Shown piece by piece: positions 46,802 through 55,741 of a DNA stretch of 64,000 nucleotides. The position numbers and the translations under genes were made by a program. The notes under the pieces were generated by a model, which had not been told where the DNA came from, ran no database searches, and was given only the letters and a program-made list of their open reading frames with translations. Position 1 is the stretch's first letter. Each line of letters starts with the position of its first letter. This stretch comes from Moraxellaceae bacterium (lineage in GTDB: Bacteria; Pseudomonadota; Gammaproteobacteria; Pseudomonadales; Moraxellaceae): NCBI GenBank assembly GCA_029267635.1, contig JAJUIK010000010.1, forward strand, positions 16,887-80,886, read 5' to 3'.

Positions 46802-46935
46802 CAGGCTGTAACGAAAATCACCGACCCGCAGACACTTTATACGGGTGATGAAGTTTATGAACACTACTGGAAAAATGAAAAAAATTGCCGCAACAGAGCT
46901 TATTAATGTGCTTTTTTATACTACCTCAATAAAAA

Positions 46936-46961
46936 ATGATCCGCTTTAAGCGGATCATTTC
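46936..46961 (-). terminator. Strong terminator hairpin upstream of 46993
   Basis: AAATGATCCGC-ttaaa-GCGGATCATTTTTT on minus strand. Confidence 0.8.
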
Positions 46962-46992
46962 ATTTATGCTGATCTCTTCAAAATCTTGAAAA

Positions 46993-47637
46993 TCAATTGG
47001 CATCTTTGGAGGAAGCAGAGTGATCATCCTCATCCTGATAAATAAATTTTGGCATTTCTAGGCCAAAATAAATTGCAATCAGACGTAGGATAAAACCGAA
47101 CAGCAAGGTAAAAATCACCGTCATTTCCAGCGATAGCCCAACTTCGATACAGACCCAATAGCAAATCACCGCGACAAAAGAGATACTGGCATACAGTTCA
47201 CGGCGGAATACTAAAGGCACATCATTACACAGAATATCACGCAAGATACCACCCGATACCCCGGTCAAGACACCAGCCACCGCCGATACCACAAAGCCAT
47301 GCCCCATTTGCAGTGCGATCTGGCAGCCAATGATGGTAAAGCCGATCAGGCCTAGCGCATCCAGCACCAGAAACACCGAGCGTAAATGGCGCATCCATTT
47401 GGCAATCAGGATGGTGACAAAGGCAGCACAACAGGTCAGCACCAGATATTCCGGATGTTTCACCCAAGTGAGCGGATAATGTCCCAATAACACATCACGC
47501 ACCGAACCACCGCCCAACGCAGTCACACAGGCAATCAGTACCACCCCGAACCAGTCCATACTACGGCGGCCTGCCGACAATGCCCCTGTCATCGCTTCAG
47601 CAGTAATGGCAATAATATAAATGACGGTCAGTAACAT
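46993..47637 (-). CDS. Trimeric intracellular cation channel (TRIC/UPF0126, YadS-like) family protein
   Basis: Tandem UPF0126 repeats; SAGRRSMDWFGVVLIACVTALGGGSVRDVLLG and TGVSGGILRDILCNDVPLV. Confidence 0.88.
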   Translation of the reverse strand: MLLTVIYIIAITAEAMTGALSAGRRSMDWFGVVLIACVTALGGGSVRDVLLGHYPLTWVKHPEYLVLTCCAAFVTILIAKWMRHLRSVFLVLDALGLIGFTIIGCQIALQMGHGFVVSAVAGVLTGVSGGILRDILCNDVPLVFRRELYASISFVAVICYWVCIEVGLSLEMTVIFTLLFGFILRLIAIYFGLEMPKFIYQDEDDHSASSKDAN

Positions 47638-47680
47638 TGCCCTTCATCCAGCTCGGGTAAAAGATGCGCGCTATTCTAAG

Positions 47681-48166
47681 CTAAACTTGCAAAAATTGCG
47701 CACAGCATTGCTTAAATTTTTTCCCCGAACCACAGACACACGGCTGCTTCATGGTCACCGGCATATCTAAGGTAGGATCGAGAAAATACCAGCGTGCCTG
47801 ATGCAGCACAAAGTAGGACAGCTCATGATGCACCTGCGCCTGCTGACCATCATGATAATGTGCCTTAAACTCGACCGAGGCATGTGCTTTGCCAATTTTG
47901 TCCTGGGTCCGGATGATTTCCAGCTTGAGCCATTGGTTGCTTTTACTCCAGTCGGCAATCGCCGCACGGTCCAGATATGCCTGCTGCCCAAGTGCCGTCG
48001 TCTGGATTAAATAATCAATCTGCTGCAAGGCAAAAGCGCTATAACGCGAACGCATCAACTGCTCTGCCGTGAGCGCCTGCTGCTGCCCGTTATGCAGCGG
48101 CTGACAACACTGCTGATAAATGCCACGCCCACAGGGGCACGCGGTTTGCTGCATGATCATGTCCAA
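47681..48166 (-). CDS. YchJ-like SEC-C motif protein
   Basis: N-terminal CPCGRGIYQQCCQPLH and C-terminal CVCGSGKKFKQCC motifs. Confidence 0.88.
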   Translation of the reverse strand: MDMIMQQTACPCGRGIYQQCCQPLHNGQQQALTAEQLMRSRYSAFALQQIDYLIQTTALGQQAYLDRAAIADWSKSNQWLKLEIIRTQDKIGKAHASVEFKAHYHDGQQAQVHHELSYFVLHQARWYFLDPTLDMPVTMKQPCVCGSGKKFKQCCAQFLQV

Positions 48167-48193
48167 AAAAATAGCCCTCAGATGAGGGCTATT
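48165..48193 (-). terminator. Rho-independent terminator after TerC/CBS gene
   Basis: ATAGCCCTCA-tc-TGAGGGCTATTTTTTT on minus strand. Confidence 0.88.
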
Positions 48194-48224
48194 CTAGCGG
48201 ATTTTAACACCAGAACTCTTGTGT

Positions 48225-49811
48225 TTAATCCTCTGACTCCAGATTCGGCTCGGCAAAGATCCGTACCTTTTCAATCTTGTGTCCGTCCATCGTCACCACT
48301 TCAAACACATGACCTTCGATCTGCAAACTTTCACCATTATGCGGTAAACGTCCCAAATGCCACAGGATATACCCGGACAAAGTGGAATATTGTTCGCTGT
48401 CACTGACCAGATCACGCCCGAGTAACAAGGACACATGGCGAATATCGGTCGAGCCTTCGAGCAACATCGAGCCATCTTCGAGCGTTTCAGCAACGGCTTC
48501 GGATTCATCTTCATCCGGGAACTCACCCGCAATCGCCTCCAGTACATCAATTGGTGTGACAATACCCTCGATCGAGCCGTATTCGTTCAGGACAATCGCC
48601 ATTTGCAACGGTGACTGACGTAACTGTTCCATTACCATTAACACCTGGGCATTTTCATGCACAATCACCGGCTCACGCAGATGTTTTTCAAAGTTCAGTA
48701 CACCGGTTTCAATATATTCATTCAGCACCTTATGGGTCAGTACAATCCCGGCAATGTTGTCCAGCTCGCCATGGGCAATGATCAGACGCGAATGGGTCAT
48801 CGACATCAGCTGCGATTTGATCAGCTCAATATCTTCATCCAGATCAATCCATTCCAGCTCCGGACGCGGGGTCATCACCGATTTCACCGGACGTTCTGAC
48901 AGACTCAATACGCCCTGTACCAGTACGCTGTGATACACGCCGTTGTCTTCATCAAACACCTCTTTGGCAAAAGCCTGGGTAGCCAGGACATCTTCCGCCT
49001 CTTTGGCCGTAGCTTCTGCATTACCACTTTGACTGCCCAGCATACGCAACACCGCCGAAGCCGTGCGATAACGCAAATCGGTGGTCGTCACCAGTTTTTC
49101 CTGATTGCGGCGCATCAACTGGTTGACCATTTCCACCAACACCGAGAAACCAATCGCGGCATACAGATAGCCTTTCGGAATATGGAAACCGAAGCCTTCC
49201 ACAATCAGCGAGAAACCGATCATCATCAGGAAGCCCAGGCACAGGATCACCACAGTTGGATGTTTGCTGACAAATTCCATCAATGGACGTGAAGCCCACA
49301 ACATGATCCCGACAGCAATGATCACCGCAATCATCATCACCGACAGTTCTTTCACCATACCGACTGCAGTAATCACACTGTCCAGCGAGAACACCGCATC
49401 CAGCACCACAATCTGTACAATCACCATCCAGAACGCAGCATGCACCGGGTTTTCTTCTTTATGCGGCTGATGACCTTCAATCCGTTCATGCAGTTCCATG
49501 GTGCCCTTAAACAGCAGGAACACACCACCAAACAGCAAAATCAGGTCACGGCCGGAAAACGGATGACTCAGGATATGGAATAAAGGTTCGGTGAGTGTCA
49601 CCACCCAGGCAATTGAGGCTAACAGAATCAGACGCATCAGCAGGGCCAGAATTAACCCCACAATACGCGCAGTACTACGCTGTTCTGGCGGCAACTTTTC
49701 CGCCAGAATCGCAATAAATACCAGGTTATCAATTCCCAGTACAATTTCCAGAATAATCAGCGTGGCCAAACCGACCCAAGCAGAAGGATCCGACATCCAT
49801 TCGAAAATCAT
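48225..49811 (-). CDS. TerC family membrane protein with CBS-pair and CorC/HlyC domain (YoaE/YegH-like)
   Basis: [15 protein letters not shown] TerC motif plus CBS and transporter-associated domain. Confidence 0.9.
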   Translation of the reverse strand: MIFEWMSDPSAWVGLATLIILEIVLGIDNLVFIAILAEKLPPEQRSTARIVGLILALLMRLILLASIAWVVTLTEPLFHILSHPFSGRDLILLFGGVFLLFKGTMELHERIEGHQPHKEENPVHAAFWMVIVQIVVLDAVFSLDSVITAVGMVKELSVMMIAVIIAVGIMLWASRPLMEFVSKHPTVVILCLGFLMMIGFSLIVEGFGFHIPKGYLYAAIGFSVLVEMVNQLMRRNQEKLVTTTDLRYRTASAVLRMLGSQSGNAEATAKEAEDVLATQAFAKEVFDEDNGVYHSVLVQGVLSLSERPVKSVMTPRPELEWIDLDEDIELIKSQLMSMTHSRLIIAHGELDNIAGIVLTHKVLNEYIETGVLNFEKHLREPVIVHENAQVLMVMEQLRQSPLQMAIVLNEYGSIEGIVTPIDVLEAIAGEFPDEDESEAVAETLEDGSMLLEGSTDIRHVSLLLGRDLVSDSEQYSTLSGYILWHLGRLPHNGESLQIEGHVFEVVTMDGHKIEKVRIFAEPNLESED

Positions 49812-50125
49812 TGATGTTTCTCCTGCTGAAGGCTGACTGGCTTAAAGTCTGCAAAGAGCAGACTAAAAAGAGCATCCCAAACGGGACAGGAACTATTTTT
49901 TTGATCTAAAAAGTACGTTTCGGAGCGACAACAACCACTGCCCATGTTGATTCATTTGTAGTTAAAGAGGATTTCAGTATAGGCAAGAATGTGAGGAAAT
50001 TCATCCTTTTTATTTGACGTTCCCGGCAAATTCACCAAGCCCATACAAAGCATTGCAAAGTGTCTATATAGCACCCCTCAAGTTGTCATATTCTCGATTT
50101 AAGCTGGAGTTCACTATCAAAAAAC

Positions 50126-50770
50126 ATGCTAAGGTTAAAAATAAAAGCGATGAATAGTAAATTAGAAATGACTAAACTTTCCTCTCCTAATATCATTCCA
50201 GCAACCCGCCCACTGGTGGCTCTTTATTGCGGTTCACGTGCCGGCAACAAACCGATTTATCGCGAAAAAGCCATTGCCCTGTCCCAGCAGATTGCTGAAT
50301 TCGGTTTTGGCATCGTCTACGGCGGTGCCAGTATTGGCCTGATGGGACAAGTCGCGGACAGCGTCTTGCACCATGGTGGTGAAGTCGTCGGGGTAATTCC
50401 TGAATTTATGCTGGATTATGAGGTGGCGCATCATCAGCTGACCGAACTGCATGTGGTCGCAACCATGCATGAACGCAAAGCCATGATGGCCGAACGTGCT
50501 GCTGCCTTTATCGCCCTGCCAGGCGGTCTCGGCACCTTTGAAGAAATTCTGGAAATTGCCACTTGGGGCCAGCTCAATCAGCACCAGAAACCGATGATGC
50601 TCTACAATGTGAATGGCTTCTATGATGCGCTGATTGCCCAGCTCGATCATGCAGTGGAAGAAGGTTTTTTACCTCCGCAACATCGCGCCAAACTGATTGT
50701 CTGTAACCACGCCGACCAGATCCTGACTGCACTGAAAAGCCTGCATAGTCCGCAACACGTCGTGCTTTAA
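50126..50770 (+). CDS. LOG family (TIGR00730) Rossmann-fold protein
   Basis: VYGGASIGLMGQVAD and PGGLGTFEEI motifs; start may be at 50150. Confidence 0.93.
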   Translation: MLRLKIKAMNSKLEMTKLSSPNIIPATRPLVALYCGSRAGNKPIYREKAIALSQQIAEFGFGIVYGGASIGLMGQVADSVLHHGGEVVGVIPEFMLDYEVAHHQLTELHVVATMHERKAMMAERAAAFIALPGGLGTFEEILEIATWGQLNQHQKPMMLYNVNGFYDALIAQLDHAVEEGFLPPQHRAKLIVCNHADQILTALKSLHSPQHVVL

Positions 50771-50798
50771 ACCTTTTTCTCAACCTCCTTCCATTTCG

Positions 50799-50821
50799 AG
50801 CGGGTTTTAACCCGCTTTTTT
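50799..50821 (+). terminator. Rho-independent terminator after LOG-family gene
   Basis: AGCGGGTTTTAACCCGCTTTTTT. Confidence 0.9.
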
Positions 50822-50937
50822 AATGTCGATATGACACGGTTACTCTGTCCAAAATGGAGATGTAGCTTGCGTCAGTTTGTCGCATCCTGTCCGATGATTT
50901 CCTTTACACTATCAAAAATCTTCAGTTTTTTTGTGTC

Positions 50938-52329
50938 ATGAGCAGCACTACCACCACCCATCAAGCCCTGCATCCCCAATTTCGCCTGCTGGTGTTTCTG
51001 GTAGCCATCGGCTTTTTTATGCAAGGGCTGGATACCACCATCGTCAATACCGCCATTGCCCAAATGGCCCATCAGCTCGGTGAAGATCCACTAAAAATGC
51101 ACAGTGTGGTGGTGGCCTATGTGCTGGCGGCTGCCGCCTGCATTCCACTGAGTGGTTGGCTGGCCGACCGTTTTGGCGTGCGTACCACCTATCTGTCTGC
51201 GATTGTCATTTTCACTCTGGCTTCCCTAGGTTGTGGATTATCCAGCAGCCTGAATCAACTGTTGTTTTTTCGGGTGATTCAGGGCATTGGCGGTGCGTTA
51301 TTGCTACCGATCGGTCGTCTGTCCATGCTGAAAATCATCCCGCGCGAACAGTTTTTATCCGCCATGAGCCTGATGAGTCTGGCCGGTTTGCTCGGCCCTT
51401 TGATGGGCCCCAGTTTAGGAGGGTGGCTGGTGGAGGCATGGTCCTGGCAGTGGATTTTCCTGATCAATGTTCCGATTGGCCTCCTCGGAGGCCTGCTCAC
51501 GCTGAAAATCATGCCCAATGTCAAAGAAATGCAGGTGAATGCATTTGATTTTGCCGGTTTTGTCCTGCTGCTGATCAGCATGATCGGCATTTCCTTATCC
51601 CTGGAAGTCGCAGCCCATCCGCATTATGCTGGCCTGCTAGGCTGGGGTTTATTCGGGCTGGGAATATTGACCATGCTGGTTTATGCACGCCATGCACAGC
51701 GGCATGCCAATGCCCTGTTCCGCAGCCAGTTATTTCGGGACAATCCGCCGTTTTCCATCGGGATTTTGGGCAATATTTTTGCCCGTTTTGGCGGCAATGC
51801 GATTCCGTTTATCTTGCCACTGATGTTACAGGTGGTATTTCATATCGGCCCGATCGAAACCGGGTTCATGATGATTCCGCTGGTACTGGGTTCATTGGTC
51901 TCGAAACCGATCATCCGCCCGTTAATTCAGCATTTTGGTTATCGCCATTTCCTGCTGGCCAATACCTTTTTGATGGGCCTATGCATCGCCAGTTTTGCCC
52001 TAACCACGGCGGACCTGCCGTTCTGGCTACGTGCCGGGCATTTCTTTGTGATGGGATTGCTCAATTCTTTGCAATTTGTCGCGATGAATACTTTCACGCT
52101 GAAAGATTTATCGCCGCACGATGCCAGTACCGGAAATAGCTTTCTCTCGATGATCATGATGGTCTCAATGAGTATTGGTGTGGCGCTGGCCGGCACCCTG
52201 ATCAATCTGTTTAGCCAGTATTATGGTCCCGGACAGGTCGAACAGGCCTTTCATAGTACACTGATTTGTCTGGGTGCAATGAATATGATTTCACTACTGA
52301 TCTTTAGCAGGATCCCGGAGGGGAGCTAA
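50938..52329 (+). CDS. MFS transporter, DHA2 family (MdtD-like)
   Basis: 14-TM type MFS; LDTTIVNTAIAQMAHQL motif C/D1. Confidence 0.85.
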   Translation: MSSTTTTHQALHPQFRLLVFLVAIGFFMQGLDTTIVNTAIAQMAHQLGEDPLKMHSVVVAYVLAAAACIPLSGWLADRFGVRTTYLSAIVIFTLASLGCGLSSSLNQLLFFRVIQGIGGALLLPIGRLSMLKIIPREQFLSAMSLMSLAGLLGPLMGPSLGGWLVEAWSWQWIFLINVPIGLLGGLLTLKIMPNVKEMQVNAFDFAGFVLLLISMIGISLSLEVAAHPHYAGLLGWGLFGLGILTMLVYARHAQRHANALFRSQLFRDNPPFSIGILGNIFARFGGNAIPFILPLMLQVVFHIGPIETGFMMIPLVLGSLVSKPIIRPLIQHFGYRHFLLANTFLMGLCIASFALTTADLPFWLRAGHFFVMGLLNSLQFVAMNTFTLKDLSPHDASTGNSFLSMIMMVSMSIGVALAGTLINLFSQYYGPGQVEQAFHSTLICLGAMNMISLLIFSRIPEGS

Positions 52330-52402
52330 AAGTGCTGAATTGTGCTCGAAATTAGACAGTAATCCGACTAAGCTTAAGCGGTTAATTGTCGGTTCAGTGC
52401 AC

Positions 52403-53155
52403 ATGTCCCCGAAAAAGAAATCGCATTTACCCCATCTCTGGATAATTGCCGGTCTGATTCTGCTCTTGACCTGTGTGTCGATCTATATGTTTTTTGCAAC
52501 TACACGTCCGGTTTCCGCACAGGACTTTCCGGTCAAGGGCTTTGATGTCTCGCATCATCAAGGCGAGATCAACTGGCAAAAAATTTCTCCGCAGCAGTAT
52601 CAGTTTGTCTATCTCAAAGCCACTGAAGGGGGAGATTTTCAAGACCGAAAATTTCAGGATAATTGGCTGAAAGCTCGTGCACGTGGTCTGCATGTCGGTG
52701 CCTATCATTTTTATCGTTTATGTCGTGACGGCGCAGTACAAGCAGACAATTTTATTGCCACCGTTCCCAATAAAGCGGATGCGCTGGCCCCGGTGATTGA
52801 TCTGGAATATGACAATCACTGCATCGATACCTACAGCAAGGAACAGCTACTACAACACATCCAGACCATGCATGACCGGCTTTATCAGCATTATGGCAAA
52901 CCGCCGATTTTTTATGTGTCGCGCAATTTTTATAATATTGTCTTGATGGGGCACTTTGCCAAGACCCCGATCTGGCTACGCGAATATAAAGTCCAGCCCA
53001 AGCTAAAAGATGGCCGCGACTGGCTGTTCTGGCAATATACCGCTCAGGGAAAAATTGAGGGGATTAACACAACGGTGGATTTAAATGTCTATGCTGGCTC
53101 AGAACGCGACTGGCAGAATTATTTACAGCAACTGGGCATTCGAGCAGTACCGTGA
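52403..53155 (+). CDS. GH25 family lysozyme-like protein, N-terminally membrane anchored
   Basis: [15 protein letters not shown]...[17 protein letters not shown]...[11 protein letters not shown] helix at N-terminus. Confidence 0.88.
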   Translation: MSPKKKSHLPHLWIIAGLILLLTCVSIYMFFATTRPVSAQDFPVKGFDVSHHQGEINWQKISPQQYQFVYLKATEGGDFQDRKFQDNWLKARARGLHVGAYHFYRLCRDGAVQADNFIATVPNKADALAPVIDLEYDNHCIDTYSKEQLLQHIQTMHDRLYQHYGKPPIFYVSRNFYNIVLMGHFAKTPIWLREYKVQPKLKDGRDWLFWQYTAQGKIEGINTTVDLNVYAGSERDWQNYLQQLGIRAVP

Positions 53156-54213
53156 TGCGCAAAATAATTCATATCGATATGGATGCCTTTTATGCGTCGG
53201 TCGAACTGCGTGAACGGCCAGAATTGCAAAAGCTTCCCGTGGTGATTGCCTCAGATCACCCTCGAGCAGTGGTAGCCGCTGCATCCTATCCTGCGCGGCA
53301 GTTTGGCCTACATTCGGCCATGCCCATGGCAACAGCCAGAAAGCGCTGTCCACAGGTGATTGTCATTCCGCCGGATTTTGACAAATACCGCAGCGTGTCT
53401 GCCCAGGTGCACCAGATTTTCCAGCACTATACCACCTTGATTGAACCAATTTCTCTAGATGAGGCCTATTTGGATGTGACGGAGAACCTGCAAGGTTTAT
53501 CTTCTGCAACAGCCGTGGCGCAGGCCATCCGTGCGGATATTCTGCAACACACCGGACTGACCGCCTCTGCAGGTGTGGCACCGAACAAGTTTCTCGCCAA
53601 AATTGCCTCAGACTGGCACAAACCGGATGGCTTGTGCGTGATCAAGCCACATCAAATACAGGGGTTTATTCAAAATTTACCATTAAAGAAAATCCCCGGG
53701 GTCGGTAAAGTCACCCAGGAAAAACTGGCAGCGCTACAACTGCATACTTTAGGTGATTTACAAAATATTCAGGAAGCCCTCCTGATTCAACAGTTTGGCA
53801 AGTACGGCCGGCGACTGTTTTTGTATGCGCAAGGCATTGATGAACGTCCGGTTGAGACACAGCGCGTACGGCAGCAAATCTCTAAAGAACTGACCTTTTC
53901 AAGCGACCTGACTTTGCTGCAATGTCATGCCGCCTGGCAACAGCTGGCCGAACAGGTCTGGAACAGTTTACAAAAACGGCAACTCAGTGCACGTGGCTTG
54001 CAACTCAAACTGAAAGATCCTCAGTTCCAGATTCGCCAGCATAGCAAAACCTATCAGCAACCCTTTCGCAATTTACAGGAATTGCAACAGGCTATTCCCC
54101 AACTGCTCAGCGAGATGCAGATTGCCAGCAGCCAGAAATTTCGCCTTGTTGGCGTTGGGCTAAACCAGCTGAATAGCGCTGCCGCCATTCAGCAGCTTGA
54201 TCTCGGTTTATGA
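53152..54213 (+). CDS. dinB: DNA polymerase IV
   Basis: [17 protein letters not shown]...[11 protein letters not shown]-family motifs; overlaps preceding stop by 4 bp. Confidence 0.95.
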   Translation: MMRKIIHIDMDAFYASVELRERPELQKLPVVIASDHPRAVVAAASYPARQFGLHSAMPMATARKRCPQVIVIPPDFDKYRSVSAQVHQIFQHYTTLIEPISLDEAYLDVTENLQGLSSATAVAQAIRADILQHTGLTASAGVAPNKFLAKIASDWHKPDGLCVIKPHQIQGFIQNLPLKKIPGVGKVTQEKLAALQLHTLGDLQNIQEALLIQQFGKYGRRLFLYAQGIDERPVETQRVRQQISKELTFSSDLTLLQCHAAWQQLAEQVWNSLQKRQLSARGLQLKLKDPQFQIRQHSKTYQQPFRNLQELQQAIPQLLSEMQIASSQKFRLVGVGLNQLNSAAAIQQLDLGL

Positions 54214-54290
54214 TCCTGATCGATCATAAAAATAACGAAAAACAACACGGCAATTGACCTTTACCGAGCATTTTCATGTAGGCTATAGCA

Positions 54291-54405
54291 GCGATACATT
54301 ACCCCTGTATCGAGTTAGGTTAGAGAACCGCACTCTCGTTCTGCTAACCCTGTCCTGTAATCTGCGTGACGATCCAATCCGAAACATTGCAGGGCAACGT
54401 TTTTT
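54291..54405 (+). ncRNA. Candidate structured small RNA (three consecutive hairpins plus T-run)
   Basis: CGATACA/TGTATCG (54292-54312), GGTTAGAGAAC/GTTCTGCTAACC (54318-54349), CCTGTAAT/ATTGCAGG (54354-54393), T6 at 54400; promoter-like TTGACC-N19-TAGGCT at 54254-54284. Confidence 0.55.
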
Positions 54406-54574
54406 CTCTCGCAACATTCTCTTGTTCTCGCTCAATTCTGATATACCGCAGACTGGCAAAATGCTTTTGCAGCGCTGTCTTGTTGGCTTTACAATAAACT
54501 GCCGTAGAAGATGTCATTGATCATCTATACAAAAATCCTTCCAATTGACTGTTTTTGAGTACGAGATTCCGTTT

Positions 54575-54934
54575 ATGTCCATTCAACGTTTACATGTGGA
54601 AAAGCGCTTTTGTGAAGTGGCCATAGCAGGTAACCTGATTCATCTGGCAGGACAATTGGCCACCGATACTTCTGGAGATATTCGAGCCCAAACCCAGCAA
54701 ACCCTAGAAATCATTGACCGTTTACTGGCTGAAGCGGGCAGTGATAAACATCATATTTTATCGGTGATGATTTTCCTCAAAGATATTGAACAGGACTATC
54801 AGGCGATGAACGACATCTGGGATGCCTGGGTGGCAGATGGCGCTGCACCACCGCGTACCTGTGTCGAGGCCAAGCTCTATGCGCCTGAGGTCTTGGTCGA
54901 AATGACCGTAACTGCAGTCAAAGTATCTGCTTAA
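54575..54934 (+). CDS. RidA/YjgF family protein
   Basis: LIHLAGQLATDTSGDIRAQTQQTLEIIDRLLAEAGSDKHHILSVMIFLKDI...PPRTCVEAKL. Confidence 0.9.
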   Translation: MSIQRLHVEKRFCEVAIAGNLIHLAGQLATDTSGDIRAQTQQTLEIIDRLLAEAGSDKHHILSVMIFLKDIEQDYQAMNDIWDAWVADGAAPPRTCVEAKLYAPEVLVEMTVTAVKVSA

Positions 54935-54948
54935 ACAAATAAATCAAG

Positions 54949-55488
54949 CTAACCAAAAATCTTGTCCTTGGGTGGCTGATACATCTGATACTTGGCGGTA
55001 GGGCCTTCCGGCTGCATTGACGTGATCTCCAGCTGCCCAGCCAAACATTCCTGCAAAAAATCACCACGCAACTGCGGATATTCCGGTACCCGTCCATAAC
55101 GCAGTACCCGGTAACCTGCCAGTTTCAGTAAGGCATCCTGATAATGTTCCTGCTGAGTTCCTTTAAAACTGGATGCCTCCTCTAAGGCCACAATCGCCAT
55201 GACCTGATGTTGCTGGTTCAGCACCACAAAATCGGCCATCATATTGCGGTATTTGTGGCGGGTATGCGGATATTTGGTCGTTAATAAAGCATCAAAAGAC
55301 ACATGTGCCAAAATACTGGCTTCGGGTAAAGTCTCTTTTAAACGCTGAAAGGTCAGTTGTTCATTTAAGTTAAAAATAGCACGACGCTTGAGAGCGCTAT
55401 CCTGCTGACGTTGTTTTTTAAAACCTTTGAATGCAAACATCAATACCAGCGCGAGCAGCATGAGGCTTGCCACGAGATAGAAATTCAT
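54949..55488 (-). CDS. DUF2726-type membrane-anchored protein
   Basis: N-terminal TM; HTRHKYRNMMADFVVLNQQHQVMAIVALEEAS nuclease-like core. Confidence 0.75.
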   Translation of the reverse strand: MNFYLVASLMLLALVLMFAFKGFKKQRQQDSALKRRAIFNLNEQLTFQRLKETLPEASILAHVSFDALLTTKYPHTRHKYRNMMADFVVLNQQHQVMAIVALEEASSFKGTQQEHYQDALLKLAGYRVLRYGRVPEYPQLRGDFLQECLAGQLEITSMQPEGPTAKYQMYQPPKDKIFG

Positions 55489-55704
55489 TGTTGATCAGTC
55501 CCTTCATTTTTATAATTAATCCCGGTTTTTATCGATTGTTTAATTGTTCAGCCCCGCTCCTGGAAACTGAATCGATTTTCCCTGAGAAAACAGCTCATCC
55601 TGAATGCTGCTTTTAAAGTTCACTGTAGCGTAAGCTCTAATCACAGAGCAATGCTTGGTCTTAGAATTTTACAAAAAACTGAACAAACCCGATAAACGAC
55701 AAAC

Positions 55705-55730
55705 TAAAAAGGACGCCGTAGCGTCCTTTT
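55705..55730 (-). terminator. Rho-independent terminator after ygiQ
   Basis: GGACGC-tacg-GCGTCCTTTTT on minus strand. Confidence 0.88.
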
Positions 55731-55741
55731 ATAAGATTTGA

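Noticed and set aside
49812-49960. yybP-ykoY manganese riboswitch upstream of the TerC gene
   Set aside because: The conserved core is not present; only simple hairpins are seen.
54254-54520. 88-aa ORF MTFTEHFHVGYSSDTLPLYRV...
   Set aside because: Not protein-like and no convincing start or family. It overlaps the three-hairpin structure and promoter-like sequence, so a non-coding reading is preferred.
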